A DNA stretch of 64,000 bases from Couchioplanes caeruleus (lineage in GTDB: Bacteria; Actinomycetota; Actinomycetes; Mycobacteriales; Micromonosporaceae). Each line of letters starts with the position of its first letter. Position 1 is the first letter of the stretch. A program made the translations under genes and the position numbers. Shown here piece by piece: positions 27,971 through 36,570 of the stretch. The stretch is from the NCBI RefSeq assembly GCF_003751945.1, contig NZ_RJKL01000001.1, positions 2,976,001-3,040,000 on the forward strand, read 5' to 3'. A model generated the notes under the pieces. The model was not told the origin of the DNA, made no database searches, and saw nothing but the letters and a program-made list of their open reading frames with translations.

Positions 27971-28822
27971 ATGATGGTGCTCGTACCTGGAGATCCGCTA
28001 CGACCGCGCCGGCCCGACGAACATTTCGCGGCCGAGGCCGCGGCGGCCCGTGGGGCCGCACTCGAGGTGGCCGTCATCGACCATGACGCATTCGTCCGCG
28101 GCGGCGACCACGCCGCTGCCGTCGCGCGGGTTCCAGCCGGTCGTGATGCGGTCTATCGGGGATGGATGTTGCGCACGGAAGAGTACGCGGCACTGGCCAC
28201 GGCCCTGGCGGCCCGCGATGTGGTGTTGCGGACGAGCGCCGAGCAGTATCGGCGGGGACATGAGCTTCCCGGTTGGTACGCGACGGTCCAGGCCGCCACC
28301 CCCGAGACGGTGTGGACACAGGGCGCCGAGCGGAGCGACTTCGACCGGGCGTGCGCCGTCCTGAGGTCCGGTCCGGCGGTGCTGCGCGACTACACCAAGT
28401 CCATGAAGCATCACTGGCACGAGGCCGCGTTCATCCACGACGTCGCCGACTCCGACACTGCCTGGCGGGTGGCGAGCCGGTTCCAGCAACTCCGCGCCGA
28501 CGACTTCACCGGCGGATTCGTGCTCCGCCGCTTCGAGTCCTTCACCGGCGCGGAGGCCCGCACGTGGTGGATCGGCGGCGTCTGCTGGCTGGTCACGGCA
28601 CACCCGGACACCCCCGGCGAGCAGCCCCCGGCCGACCTCGATCCGACGGCCGTCGCACCACTGATCGCAGAGCTGGGACTGCCGTTCGTGACCGCGGACC
28701 TGGTGCGGCACACCGACGGCCGATGGCGTCTCGTCGAGATCGGCGACGGGCAGGTCAGCGACCGTCCGGCCACCACCCCCGCCGACGCCCTCATCACCGC
28801 ACTCCACACCGCCGCCGGCTGA
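27971..28822 (+). CDS. ATP-grasp domain protein (DUF4343-like)
   Basis: A 283-residue protein. The C-terminal half has ATP-grasp features: AVLRDYTKSMKHHWHEAAFI, GGFVLRRFESFTG, and a closing metal/ATP segment FVTADLVRHTDGRWRLVEIGDGQVSDRP. Such proteins ligate a carboxylate to an amine, but the substrate here is unknown and the family includes non-catalytic members. It stands alone, convergent with rdgB. Confidence 0.7.
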   Translation: MMVLVPGDPLRPRRPDEHFAAEAAAARGAALEVAVIDHDAFVRGGDHAAAVARVPAGRDAVYRGWMLRTEEYAALATALAARDVVLRTSAEQYRRGHELPGWYATVQAATPETVWTQGAERSDFDRACAVLRSGPAVLRDYTKSMKHHWHEAAFIHDVADSDTAWRVASRFQQLRADDFTGGFVLRRFESFTGAEARTWWIGGVCWLVTAHPDTPGEQPPADLDPTAVAPLIAELGLPFVTADLVRHTDGRWRLVEIGDGQVSDRPATTPADALITALHTAAG

Positions 28823-28838
28823 TCCATCGGCCACACAG

Positions 28839-29453
28839 CTAGCGGGGCAGCTCCTTGGCGATCACCTTGGCGAGCTCGCGGAAGGCCTTGCCTCGGTGGC
28901 TGATGGCGTCCTTCTCCGCCGGGGACAGCTCCGCGTTGGTGCGCTGCTGGCCGTCGCCGAGGAAGACCGGGTCGTAGCCGAAGCCACCGGTGCCGCGGCG
29001 GGAGCGCAGGATGTGACCGCTCTGGCGGCCCTCGACGAGGTGCTCGCGGCCGTTGGGTAGGACCAGGGCCGCCGCGCAGACGAAGGCGCCGCCGCGGTGC
29101 TCGTCGGGGACGTCGCTGATCTGGGCCAGGACGAGGTCGAGGTTGGCCTGGTCGTCGCCGTGGCCGCCGGACCAGCGGGCGCTGAAGACGCCCGGCATGC
29201 CGTTGAGCGCGTCGATCGCCAGGCCGGAGTCGTCGGCAACCGTGGGCAGGCCGGTGCGCGAGGCGCCCTCGCGGGCCTTGATCAGGGCGTTCTCGCCGAA
29301 GGTCAGGCCGGTCTCGGGAACGTCCGGGTAGTCCGGGAAGTCGCCGAGGCCGACCAGCTCGATGCCGCCCGCGCCGAGCGCGACGTCGAGGATGCGCTGC
29401 AGCTCGACGAGCTTCTTCTTGTTGGCCGTGGCCAGCAGCAGGCGGGCGGTCAC
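28839..29453 (-). CDS. rdgB: dITP/XTP pyrophosphatase (Ham1/RdgB)
   Basis: A 204-residue housekeeping pyrophosphatase that removes dITP, XTP and other non-canonical purine NTPs. Motifs: [14 protein letters not shown] at the N-terminus, [46 protein letters not shown] and [11 protein letters not shown]. It overlaps the stop of rph by four bases; rph-rdgB is the same order as Rv1340-Rv1341. Confidence 0.96.
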   Translation of the reverse strand: MTARLLLATANKKKLVELQRILDVALGAGGIELVGLGDFPDYPDVPETGLTFGENALIKAREGASRTGLPTVADDSGLAIDALNGMPGVFSARWSGGHGDDQANLDLVLAQISDVPDEHRGGAFVCAAALVLPNGREHLVEGRQSGHILRSRRGTGGFGYDPVFLGDGQQRTNAELSPAEKDAISHRGKAFRELAKVIAKELPR

Positions 29454-30178
29454 GACGCGAGGGCCTTCTGCTGGGCGGCGGCGAGCTCCGCGCAGCCGAG
29501 GACGCCGAGGTCGAGCAGGGCATCGAGCTGGTCGCGGCGGAACACGTTGGCCTCGCCGGTGCCCTGGACCTCGACGAAGTCGCCGTTGCCGGTGCAGACC
29601 ACGTTCATGTCGACGTCGGCGGCGACGTCCTCCGTGTACATGAGGTCGAGACGGGGTTCGCCGGCGATGATGCCGACGCTGACCGCCTGGATGGAGCGGT
29701 GCACGACCGCGGCCGGCTTGCCGGCCAGCGACTTACGGTCGGCGAGCCAGGTGACGGCGTCGTGGAGCGCGACATACGCCCCGGTGATGGCCGCCGTCCG
29801 GGTGCCGCCGTCGGCCTGCAGCACGTCGCAGTCGAGGACGATGGAATTCTCCCCGAGCGCCTTGAGGTCGATGCAGGCCCGCAGGCTGCGCCCGATCAGC
29901 CGGGAGATCTCCTGGGTCCGGCCGCCGACCTTGCCCTTGACGCTCTCACGGTCACCGCGGGTGTTGGTGGCGCGCGGCAGCATCGCGTATTCGGCGGTGA
30001 CCCAGCCGAGCCCGGAGCCCTTGCGCCAGCGCGGGACGCCCTCGGTCACGCTGGCCGTGCAGAGCACCCGGGTGTCGCCGAACTCGACGAGCACCGATCC
30101 CTCGGGATGGATGCTCCACCGGCGGGTGAGGGTCACGGGACGGAGTTGATCCGGCGCTCGGCCGTCGGGGCGTGCCAT
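29450..30178 (-). CDS. rph: Ribonuclease PH
   Basis: A 242-residue phosphorolytic 3'-5' exoribonuclease that trims tRNA 3' ends. Typical segments: [77 protein letters not shown], and [17 protein letters not shown]. The N-terminus [13 protein letters not shown] is standard. The four DnaA-type boxes begin about 50 bases upstream of its start codon. Confidence 0.97.
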   Translation of the reverse strand: MARPDGRAPDQLRPVTLTRRWSIHPEGSVLVEFGDTRVLCTASVTEGVPRWRKGSGLGWVTAEYAMLPRATNTRGDRESVKGKVGGRTQEISRLIGRSLRACIDLKALGENSIVLDCDVLQADGGTRTAAITGAYVALHDAVTWLADRKSLAGKPAAVVHRSIQAVSVGIIAGEPRLDLMYTEDVAADVDMNVVCTGNGDFVEVQGTGEANVFRRDQLDALLDLGVLGCAELAAAQQKALAS

Positions 30179-30230
30179 GGCAAAGAGCCTAGGCGGACCG
30201 TGACCTCTGCGCGCCGCCGGGTGCCGGGCC

Positions 30231-30343
30231 TGTGGACAACGTGCGCGTCAGAGCCGGGCGTGTGGACAACGTGCCCGTCGGAGCCGGGCGTGTGGACAAC
30301 GCGCCCGTCAGAGCCCGGCCTGTGGACAACGCGCCCGTCAGAG
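30231..30343. repeat. Four 30-bp tandem repeats, each with a perfect DnaA box
   Basis: Units begin at 30231, 30261, 30291 and 30321 (the last partial), each starting TGTGGACAA, the complement of TTGTCCACA, the preferred DnaA box of Streptomyces. The rest of each unit is (C)G(T/C)GC(G/C)CGTC(A/G)GAGCC(G/C)GGC(G/C). The array fills the gap between rph and the glycosyltransferase stop codon (30338). All boxes point the same way. Confidence 0.85.
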
Positions 30344-31561
30344 TCCATCGCCCGAGGCGCCGATCGGCACCGCGGGTCGCAGCGTCCGTGCGCTCTGCCG
30401 GGCGAGCACCGGCCGCGGCGCGGGCCGGGCCCCGTGCGCCCGTAGGAAACCGTCGACGGCCTGCGGCCATCCGAAGAGCTCGGCCCGGGAGCGTGCGGCG
30501 GCGCGGCGTTCCGGCTCGGGACGTTCCATCAGATTGCGCACGCCCGCAGCGAATTCCTCCGGCGTGCCCGGCACGGCCATTCCGGCCTCGCCCACGACCT
30601 CGGGCAGCGCGCTGCCTTCGTTGACCACCACCGGCGTGCCGCACGCCAGGGCCTCCAGGGCGGCGAGCCCGAACGTCTCCACCGGCCCGGGTGCGAGGGC
30701 GATATCCGCGCTGGCAAGAAGTGCGGCGACGTCGTCACGGTCGGTGATGTGCCCCGCGAAGCGCACGGGCAGTCGCGCCGCACGGTAGGCCAGCGCGGCC
30801 CGTCGCGATCCGTCGCCGGCCATCACCAGCACGGCGGGAACCTTGGCGGCGCGCAGCGCGGCGATGGTGTCCACCGCGAGCTCGGGGCGCTTGTCCGCGG
30901 AGAGCCGGCTGCAGTAGACCACCAGCAGTTCGTCGGGCCGGGCGTAGCGCTCGCGCAGGACCGCGTCGCGGCGGCTCGGGCGGAACTGGTGCAGATTGAC
31001 CCCGAGCGGAATCTCCACCAGGTTGGGCACGCCGAGGCGGCGGAACTCCGCGGCGGCGAAGGCGGTGGTGCAGACGATCTGGTCGAACGACTCCGCCGTA
31101 CGCCGGTTGAGCCGGTCGGCGAGCGAGTCGCGGTGTGGCATGCCCCAGACGCCCAGCAGCCCTGCCAGGCTCTCGTGGGACACCATCATCGACCCGACCC
31201 CGCGCTCGCGCGCCCACGTGCCGGTCCAGCGCAGGGTGGCGCGGTCGGACACCTCGAGGCGGTCCGGGGCCAGTTCGTCGAGCAGGCGGGCCAGCCGGCG
31301 GCGCCCCGCCAGGACCCGGTAGCCGCCCGTCCGCGGCAGGTGATGGCCCGGCAGCGTGATGACGCGACCCTGGTCGGTCATCTCGTCGGAGTGCGCGCGG
31401 CCCGGCATGATCAGAATCGGCTCATGTCCCGCCCGCCGGTAGCCCTCGCCGAGGTGGCGCAGGGCCGTCCGCAAGCCGCCGGGGCGAGGTGAGACGAAGT
31501 TCGCCAGTCGGACGATGCGCAGCCCGCGCCCGCCCACTGATCCACCGGTCATGCAGGGCAC
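30338..31561 (-). CDS. GT-B glycosyltransferase (family 4 type)
   Basis: A 407-residue protein (GTG 31561; ATG 31552 also possible). The N-terminal acceptor domain begins LRIVRLANFVSPRPGGLRTALRHLGEGYRRAGHEPILIM; the C-terminal donor domain has VVYCSRLSADKRPELAVD, VLVMAGDGSRRAAL, and the family 4 E-x7-E signature as GPVETFGLAALEALACGTPVVV. It resembles the PimB/GDP-mannose group of actinobacterial enzymes; donor and acceptor are unproven. It interrupts the Rv1339-Rv1340 gene neighbourhood found in mycobacteria. Confidence 0.88.
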   Translation of the reverse strand: MPCMTGGSVGGRGLRIVRLANFVSPRPGGLRTALRHLGEGYRRAGHEPILIMPGRAHSDEMTDQGRVITLPGHHLPRTGGYRVLAGRRRLARLLDELAPDRLEVSDRATLRWTGTWARERGVGSMMVSHESLAGLLGVWGMPHRDSLADRLNRRTAESFDQIVCTTAFAAAEFRRLGVPNLVEIPLGVNLHQFRPSRRDAVLRERYARPDELLVVYCSRLSADKRPELAVDTIAALRAAKVPAVLVMAGDGSRRAALAYRAARLPVRFAGHITDRDDVAALLASADIALAPGPVETFGLAALEALACGTPVVVNEGSALPEVVGEAGMAVPGTPEEFAAGVRNLMERPEPERRAAARSRAELFGWPQAVDGFLRAHGARPAPRPVLARQSARTLRPAVPIGASGDGL

Positions 31562-31609
31562 TCCAAGGTCACAATCGAATCGATGGTGCGCTGGTGCCGT
31601 CCCCTCGGC

Positions 31610-32356
31610 TCAGAGATCGTAGCGGGCGCCGGGTCGGACCACCTCCACCGGACCCGCGTACGCGGCGCACGCCGCCTCCACAGTAGAGGCTTCGGAAGCC
31701 CAGGCGGGAACCAGATGGGTCAGGAGCAGACGGGCCACGTCGGCCTTGGTGGCGGCCTCCCCGGCCTCCCCGCCGGTCAGATGCAGGTCGGGCGGGTTGG
31801 CCATGCCGTCGAGGTAACTTGCCTCACAGAGGAACAGATCGGCGCCCTGCGCCAGGCGCAGCAACGGCTCGCAGGGGGCAGTGTCCGACGAGTAGGCGAG
31901 GACGCGGCCGTTGTGCTCCACCCGTACGCCATAGGTCTCGATCGGATGGTTGACCCGGTCGGCGGTGACGGTGAAAGGGCCGATCGGGAACGTGCCGGGT
32001 TGCAGGGCATAGAAGGTGTAGACGTCATCGACGGGCTCGTTCTCGGCGCTGTAGGCCGCGGAGATGCGCTCGGCGGCGCCCATCGGCGCGTAGACCGGCA
32101 GCGGGGGCAGCGGCCCGCCGGGAGCGTAGCGGCGGACCACCACGTACGTGCAGGCGTCGAGCATGTGATCGCAGTGCAGGTGAGTCAGCAGGATCGCGTC
32201 GACGGCGTCGATGCTCGCGTAGCGCTGCAGCGCGGACAGTGAGCCGGAGCCGAAGTCGATCAGCAGCCGGAAGCCGTCGGCCTCCACGAGGTAGGCGGAA
32301 CAGGCCGACTCGGGGCCGGGGAAACTGCCGGCACAGCCGAGAACGGTCAGTCGCAT
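31610..32356 (-). CDS. MBL-fold hydrolase, Rv1339-like (cAMP phosphodiesterase-like)
   Basis: A 248-residue RNase Z-like metallo-beta-lactamase fold protein. Metal motifs: LTHLHCDHMLD (H-x-H-x-D-H), DRVNHPIETYGVR, YSSDTAPCEPLLRLA (D), and TKADVARLLLTHLVPAW (H). Position next to rph and upstream of cysM, and the sequence pattern MRLTVLGCAGSFPGPESACS, fit Rv1339, reported as an atypical class II cAMP phosphodiesterase. Substrate here is therefore inferred. Confidence 0.85.
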   Translation of the reverse strand: MRLTVLGCAGSFPGPESACSAYLVEADGFRLLIDFGSGSLSALQRYASIDAVDAILLTHLHCDHMLDACTYVVVRRYAPGGPLPPLPVYAPMGAAERISAAYSAENEPVDDVYTFYALQPGTFPIGPFTVTADRVNHPIETYGVRVEHNGRVLAYSSDTAPCEPLLRLAQGADLFLCEASYLDGMANPPDLHLTGGEAGEAATKADVARLLLTHLVPAWASEASTVEAACAAYAGPVEVVRPGARYDL

Positions 32357-32617
32357 GCGGGTCCCTCTGGTTCACACTCGGTCGTCCACTTCTTTGCCGA
32401 CTGACCACCGGCAAATATTGCAGACCAGTCAATCACGCTGCGCAGCCTACGCCGGGACCAGCGCGTCACGTAAACGTCTGATCGATTTGTCGCTAAATCG
32501 ACAACGTATGTCACACCGGGCGTGAGCTGGGTCATTTTCGGTCGCGTTACGCCTCGTGAGTCTTATCCGTTGCACACCGTGAAGGGGACAGACGGGGCAA
32601 ATGCAAAGGGGCGAAAA

Positions 32618-33040
32618 GTGACGACGACGGACGTGGACCACACCACCGCGACACCCGAGGCGACGGCGCCGGAGGTCGTGCCTTTCGGATGGGAACCCGC
32701 CCGCCCTGCCGCTCCGCTGCCCGCCGGCGACGAGGCCCTGTTCCGCTTCCCGGCCGCCGACGACCCCGCCCCGGGCACCCGCCGCCTGCTGGGCATGTCC
32801 ATCTACGCGTCGCTGCTGGGCCTGGCCGGCGTGGGCGTCGGCGTACGCGGGCTGCTGTCGCAGATCGGCGGCGGGGTGCCCGGCTGGTACACGTGGGTCC
32901 TGGCCTTCCTGGGCATGGTGAGCGTGGCGCTGGCGGTGGGCGCGTTCCTGTCGATCCACCGGCGGATGCTGCCGTGGATCCTGCTGATCGCGGCGGCGGT
33001 GCCGCTGATCGCGGACATCATGCTCGCGGTGGCCTACTAG
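32618..33040 (+). CDS. Small membrane protein with three membrane segments
   Basis: From GTG 32618 (preceded by AAAGGGGCG) the product has 140 residues: an acidic, Pro-rich N-terminal 60 residues, then membrane segments LGMSIYASLLGLAGVGVGV, WYTWVLAFLGMVSVALAVGAFLSI and LPWILLIAAAVPLIADIMLAVAY. An upstream in-frame extension to 32522 reads less like protein. No family recognised. It is the only plus-strand gene inside the surrounding minus-strand block. Confidence 0.65.
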   Translation: MTTTDVDHTTATPEATAPEVVPFGWEPARPAAPLPAGDEALFRFPAADDPAPGTRRLLGMSIYASLLGLAGVGVGVRGLLSQIGGGVPGWYTWVLAFLGMVSVALAVGAFLSIHRRMLPWILLIAAAVPLIADIMLAVAY

Positions 33041-33303
33041 TCCGGCCCCGCCCCCGACGGCCTCAGGCCGGCCCTGGGGGTCTCACTCCGAGCGCGGCGC
33101 GGTCTCCGCCCCGGTGCGGCGGCCTACATCGACCCGGCGACCGCATCGACCCGGCCTCCCCGCACCAGCCCCGGCCTCCCGCCTCGACCGGGCGGCCCGC
33201 CTCGACCCGCCTCCCGCACCAGCCCGGAGCGGCTTTCCCGGCGCGGTGGCCCGAGGCCGAGCTCGGCGGTTCTCAGGCCCAGCGCCGCCGAGCTCGGTGA
33301 TTC

Positions 33304-34589
<1,286 letters not shown>

Positions 34590-34655
34590 GGCAGTGATGC
34601 TCCTAGCAAGAAAGAGGATGTCGAGAGACGTTCAGGGCAGGTCGGGAGTCGTCGC

Positions 34656-34739
34656 TCAGCGACACTCGTAATAAACCGACGCAGGGCTCTGCCCGAACAT
34701 GTACGACTGGACGGCGAGACCGTCCGCACTCTTCCTCAC
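34656..34739 (-). CDS. 27-residue ORF overlapping the mec stop, upstream of cysO
   Basis: GTG at 34739-34737 overlaps the mec stop TGA as GTGA, a coupling overlap. The ORF reads VRKSADGLAVQSYMFG then QSPASVYYECR and stops 66 bases before cysO. Its penultimate codon is Cys (TGT CGC TGA). It is too short to score by codon bias. It may be a translated spacer, a small protein, or a leader peptide that lets cysteine supply affect cysO-cysM expression. Confidence 0.45.
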   Translation of the reverse strand: MRKSADGLAVQSYMFGQSPASVYYECR

Positions 34740-35158
34740 GCGTCCACCGTCGCATCCACGATGTTGACCTTTTCCTCGGTCACCACACCGTCCACGATAC
34801 GGAACGAGCGGATCTCCTCGGAATCCGTTTCACGGGTCGAGACGAGCAGGTAGTGGGCACCCGGCTCACCGGCGAACGAGATGTCCGTGCGGGACGGATA
34901 TGCCTCGGTCGCGGTGTGCGAGTGGTAGATGACGACCGGTTCCTCGTCGTTGTCGTCCATCTCGCGCCACACCCGCAACTGCTCCATCGAGTCGAACTCG
35001 TAGAACGTCATCGAACGCGCCGCGTTGTCCATGGCGATGAGCCGCGTCGGCAGGTCGCTGCCGATCGGGCCGGCGACCACGCCGCAGGCCTCGTCGGGGT
35101 GGTCCCGGCGGGCGTGGGCGACGATCGCTTCGATGATCGCGCTGTCGATGGTCAGCAC
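34736..35158 (-). CDS. mec: JAMM/MPN+ zinc peptidase Mec
   Basis: A 140-residue protein from GTG 35158 (VLTIDSAIIEAIVAHARRDHPDEACGVVAG). The JAMM motif is complete: Glu in DEACGV, YHSHTATEAYPSRTD (H-x-H ... S-x-x-D). Mec removes cysteine from the CysO-cysteine adduct; here it probably also trims the CysO tail. It closely follows the Rv1334 pattern. A longer frame to 35209 adds a Thr/Arg-rich stretch that is probably not translated. Confidence 0.93.
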   Translation of the reverse strand: MLTIDSAIIEAIVAHARRDHPDEACGVVAGPIGSDLPTRLIAMDNAARSMTFYEFDSMEQLRVWREMDDNDEEPVVIYHSHTATEAYPSRTDISFAGEPGAHYLLVSTRETDSEEIRSFRIVDGVVTEEKVNIVDATVDA

Positions 35159-35187
35159 GCCGTTCACATTACCGCGACGCGCGCGAG

Positions 35188-35338
35188 ACGTGAGCGTGGC
35201 AGTGGTCACGCGCTACGCCTACTCGATCTCCGGAGAGCGTTGAGCAGCGGCTCCTGGAGCGCGTGACGTGAGCGTGGCAGTGGTCACGCGCTACGCCTGC
35301 TCGATCTCCGGGAGGGCGTTGAGCAGCGACTCCTGGAG
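35188..35338. repeat. 78-bp-period tandem duplication of the DUF2017 gene end
   Basis: Copy 1 (35188-35259) and copy 2 (35266-35338) start ACGTGAGCGTGGCAGTGGTC and differ at about five positions. Copy 2 holds the real 3' end and stop (35291) of the DUF2017 gene; copy 1 lies in the gap before mec. Each copy contains CGTGA ... TCACG arms that may form a weak hairpin. Confidence 0.85.
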
Positions 35339-35797
35339 ATAGCCCAGGTACGCGTACACGGAAAGCTGGAAGACCCGGCTGGACCCGGGATCGTGGATCA
35401 CGGCCTCGTCGAGCTCCTCGCCGAGGTCGGTGTCGGACTGGATGTCGAGCCGGGTCGCCATGGCCAGCCGGGCGTCGTTGATGGCGCGCAGCCAGGCCTC
35501 GGCCTCCTCGCCGTCCAGGCGCACCTCGCCGGGGCCGTCGTCCGGCAGCGCCGCCAGGATCGCACCCGCCTGGTCGATCTTGCCCGTCTTGAGGTCCCCC
35601 TCGGTATAGAGGCGAAACTCGGCGGAGTCGTCGGGACGGTCGGGGTAGATGTCGGGGAAGAGCCGCGAGACGACGGGATCGGTGTGGTCGAAACCGTCCA
35701 TCAGCAGGCCGACCACCTCGCCGGCCACCTTGCGCAGCACCCGCACCTCATCCACGGCGAAGGTGGCCACACACTGGTTGCCGTTGCGCCGGAACAT
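35291..35797 (-). CDS. DUF2017 family protein
   Basis: A 168-residue protein (MFRRNGNQCVATFAVDEVRVL ... NALPEIEQA), mostly helical and acidic. It is the standard neighbour of clpS in actinobacteria (Rv1332 position) and may act with the ClpS adaptor, but its role is not known. Segments RLFPDIYPDRPDDSAEFR and EEAEAWLRAINDARLAMATRL are characteristic. A duplicate of its last 50 or so bases lies downstream. Confidence 0.85.
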   Translation of the reverse strand: MFRRNGNQCVATFAVDEVRVLRKVAGEVVGLLMDGFDHTDPVVSRLFPDIYPDRPDDSAEFRLYTEGDLKTGKIDQAGAILAALPDDGPGEVRLDGEEAEAWLRAINDARLAMATRLDIQSDTDLGEELDEAVIHDPGSSRVFQLSVYAYLGYLQESLLNALPEIEQA

Positions 35798-35837
35798 CAG
35801 CCGATCACCCGCCTAGCATCGATCCCAAGCGCGAACG

Positions 35838-36128
35838 TCACGCGCGGTCCACCGTCGCCCACAGACCGTATCCATGAAGCTGGGAGGCGTCCATCTCCAT
35901 GCGCTCCCGCGCGCCGCTCGACACGACCGCCTTGCCCTTGTTGTGGACGTCCATCATGAGCTTCTCGGCCTTCTCGTGGCTGTAGCCGAAGAGCTTCTGG
36001 AACACCCAGGTCACGTACGACATCAGATTGACCGGATCGTCCCAGACGATGGTCACCCACGGCCGGTCATCAGCCGGCACCTCCTCGATCTGCGGCGTCT
36101 CGACGGGAGCGACCTGAGGCAACGCCAT
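35838..36128 (-). CDS. clpS: ATP-dependent Clp protease adaptor ClpS
   Basis: A 96-residue N-end rule adaptor for ClpAP/ClpCP. The core [45 protein letters not shown] has the DDP-N motif that binds N-degron residues, and [11 protein letters not shown] is the typical end. ATG 36128 (MALPQVAP) is preferred to 36137. First gene of the clpS-DUF2017-mec-cysO-cysM run. Confidence 0.95.
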   Translation of the reverse strand: MALPQVAPVETPQIEEVPADDRPWVTIVWDDPVNLMSYVTWVFQKLFGYSHEKAEKLMMDVHNKGKAVVSSGARERMEMDASQLHGYGLWATVDRA

Positions 36129-36570
36129 GCCCCCCATCGTGCCACGCCGCCCGGGGAACGGGTCCAGCCGCCGAGGGATGACGCGGCCCGGATCTCGTGT
36201 TCCGCCCCCGCCGGGCCGGACCGCGGCAGCGACCGGTAGGGGGTGGGAAGCAGCAGGTCCAGGGCCCGACGGCGCGGAAATCGCCCGGCGCGGACGACGA
36301 TCGCCCGGCACGGAAGGGCAGGCACCCGAGCGCCCGCGGGCAACCAGGCCGGCCACGGGCAACCAGGCCGGTTACGCGGCCCGGTGCAGGTGCCCGGGCC
36401 CGCCCCGCCAGGCACGGCCCGGGCACGTCGCGCCGGCACCGCCGAACCGTAAACGGCCGGAACGCCTCGGGACAGATGTCGGATTACTCACCGTTTTACC
36501 CGCACATACTCATTCCGGGCACGGGACCCTGGGGGGCCGCGAAGATGATGGATCTCGATATGCTGAGCCC
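36129..36570. other. Intergenic region between clpS and the LuxR-family ATPase regulator
   Basis: About 440 bases without a convincing gene. The plus strand is open but reads as Arg/Pro/Gly-rich noise. It contains short direct repeats (GGGCAACCAGGCCGG twice, near 36338 and 36359) and repeated GCCCGG tracts. It must hold the divergent promoters of clpS and the regulator; I cannot assign boxes with confidence. Confidence 0.4.

Noticed and set aside
30231..30343. CRISPR-like 30-bp repeats
   Set aside because: The repeats are directly tandem with no spacers, and there are no cas genes. The content (DnaA boxes) explains them better.
30231..30343. Chromosomal origin oriC
   Set aside because: Only four boxes, no AT-rich unwinding region, and no dnaA, dnaN, rpmH or gyr genes nearby.
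35188..35338. Attachment sites of a mobile element
   Set aside because: The copies are adjacent with nothing between them and contain part of a conserved gene, so simple tandem duplication is enough.
36127..36570. 148-codon N-terminal extension of the LAL regulator
   Set aside because: Sequence is Pro/Arg/Gly noise overlapping the clpS promoter region; the conserved VGRADELARL start fits GTG 36571.
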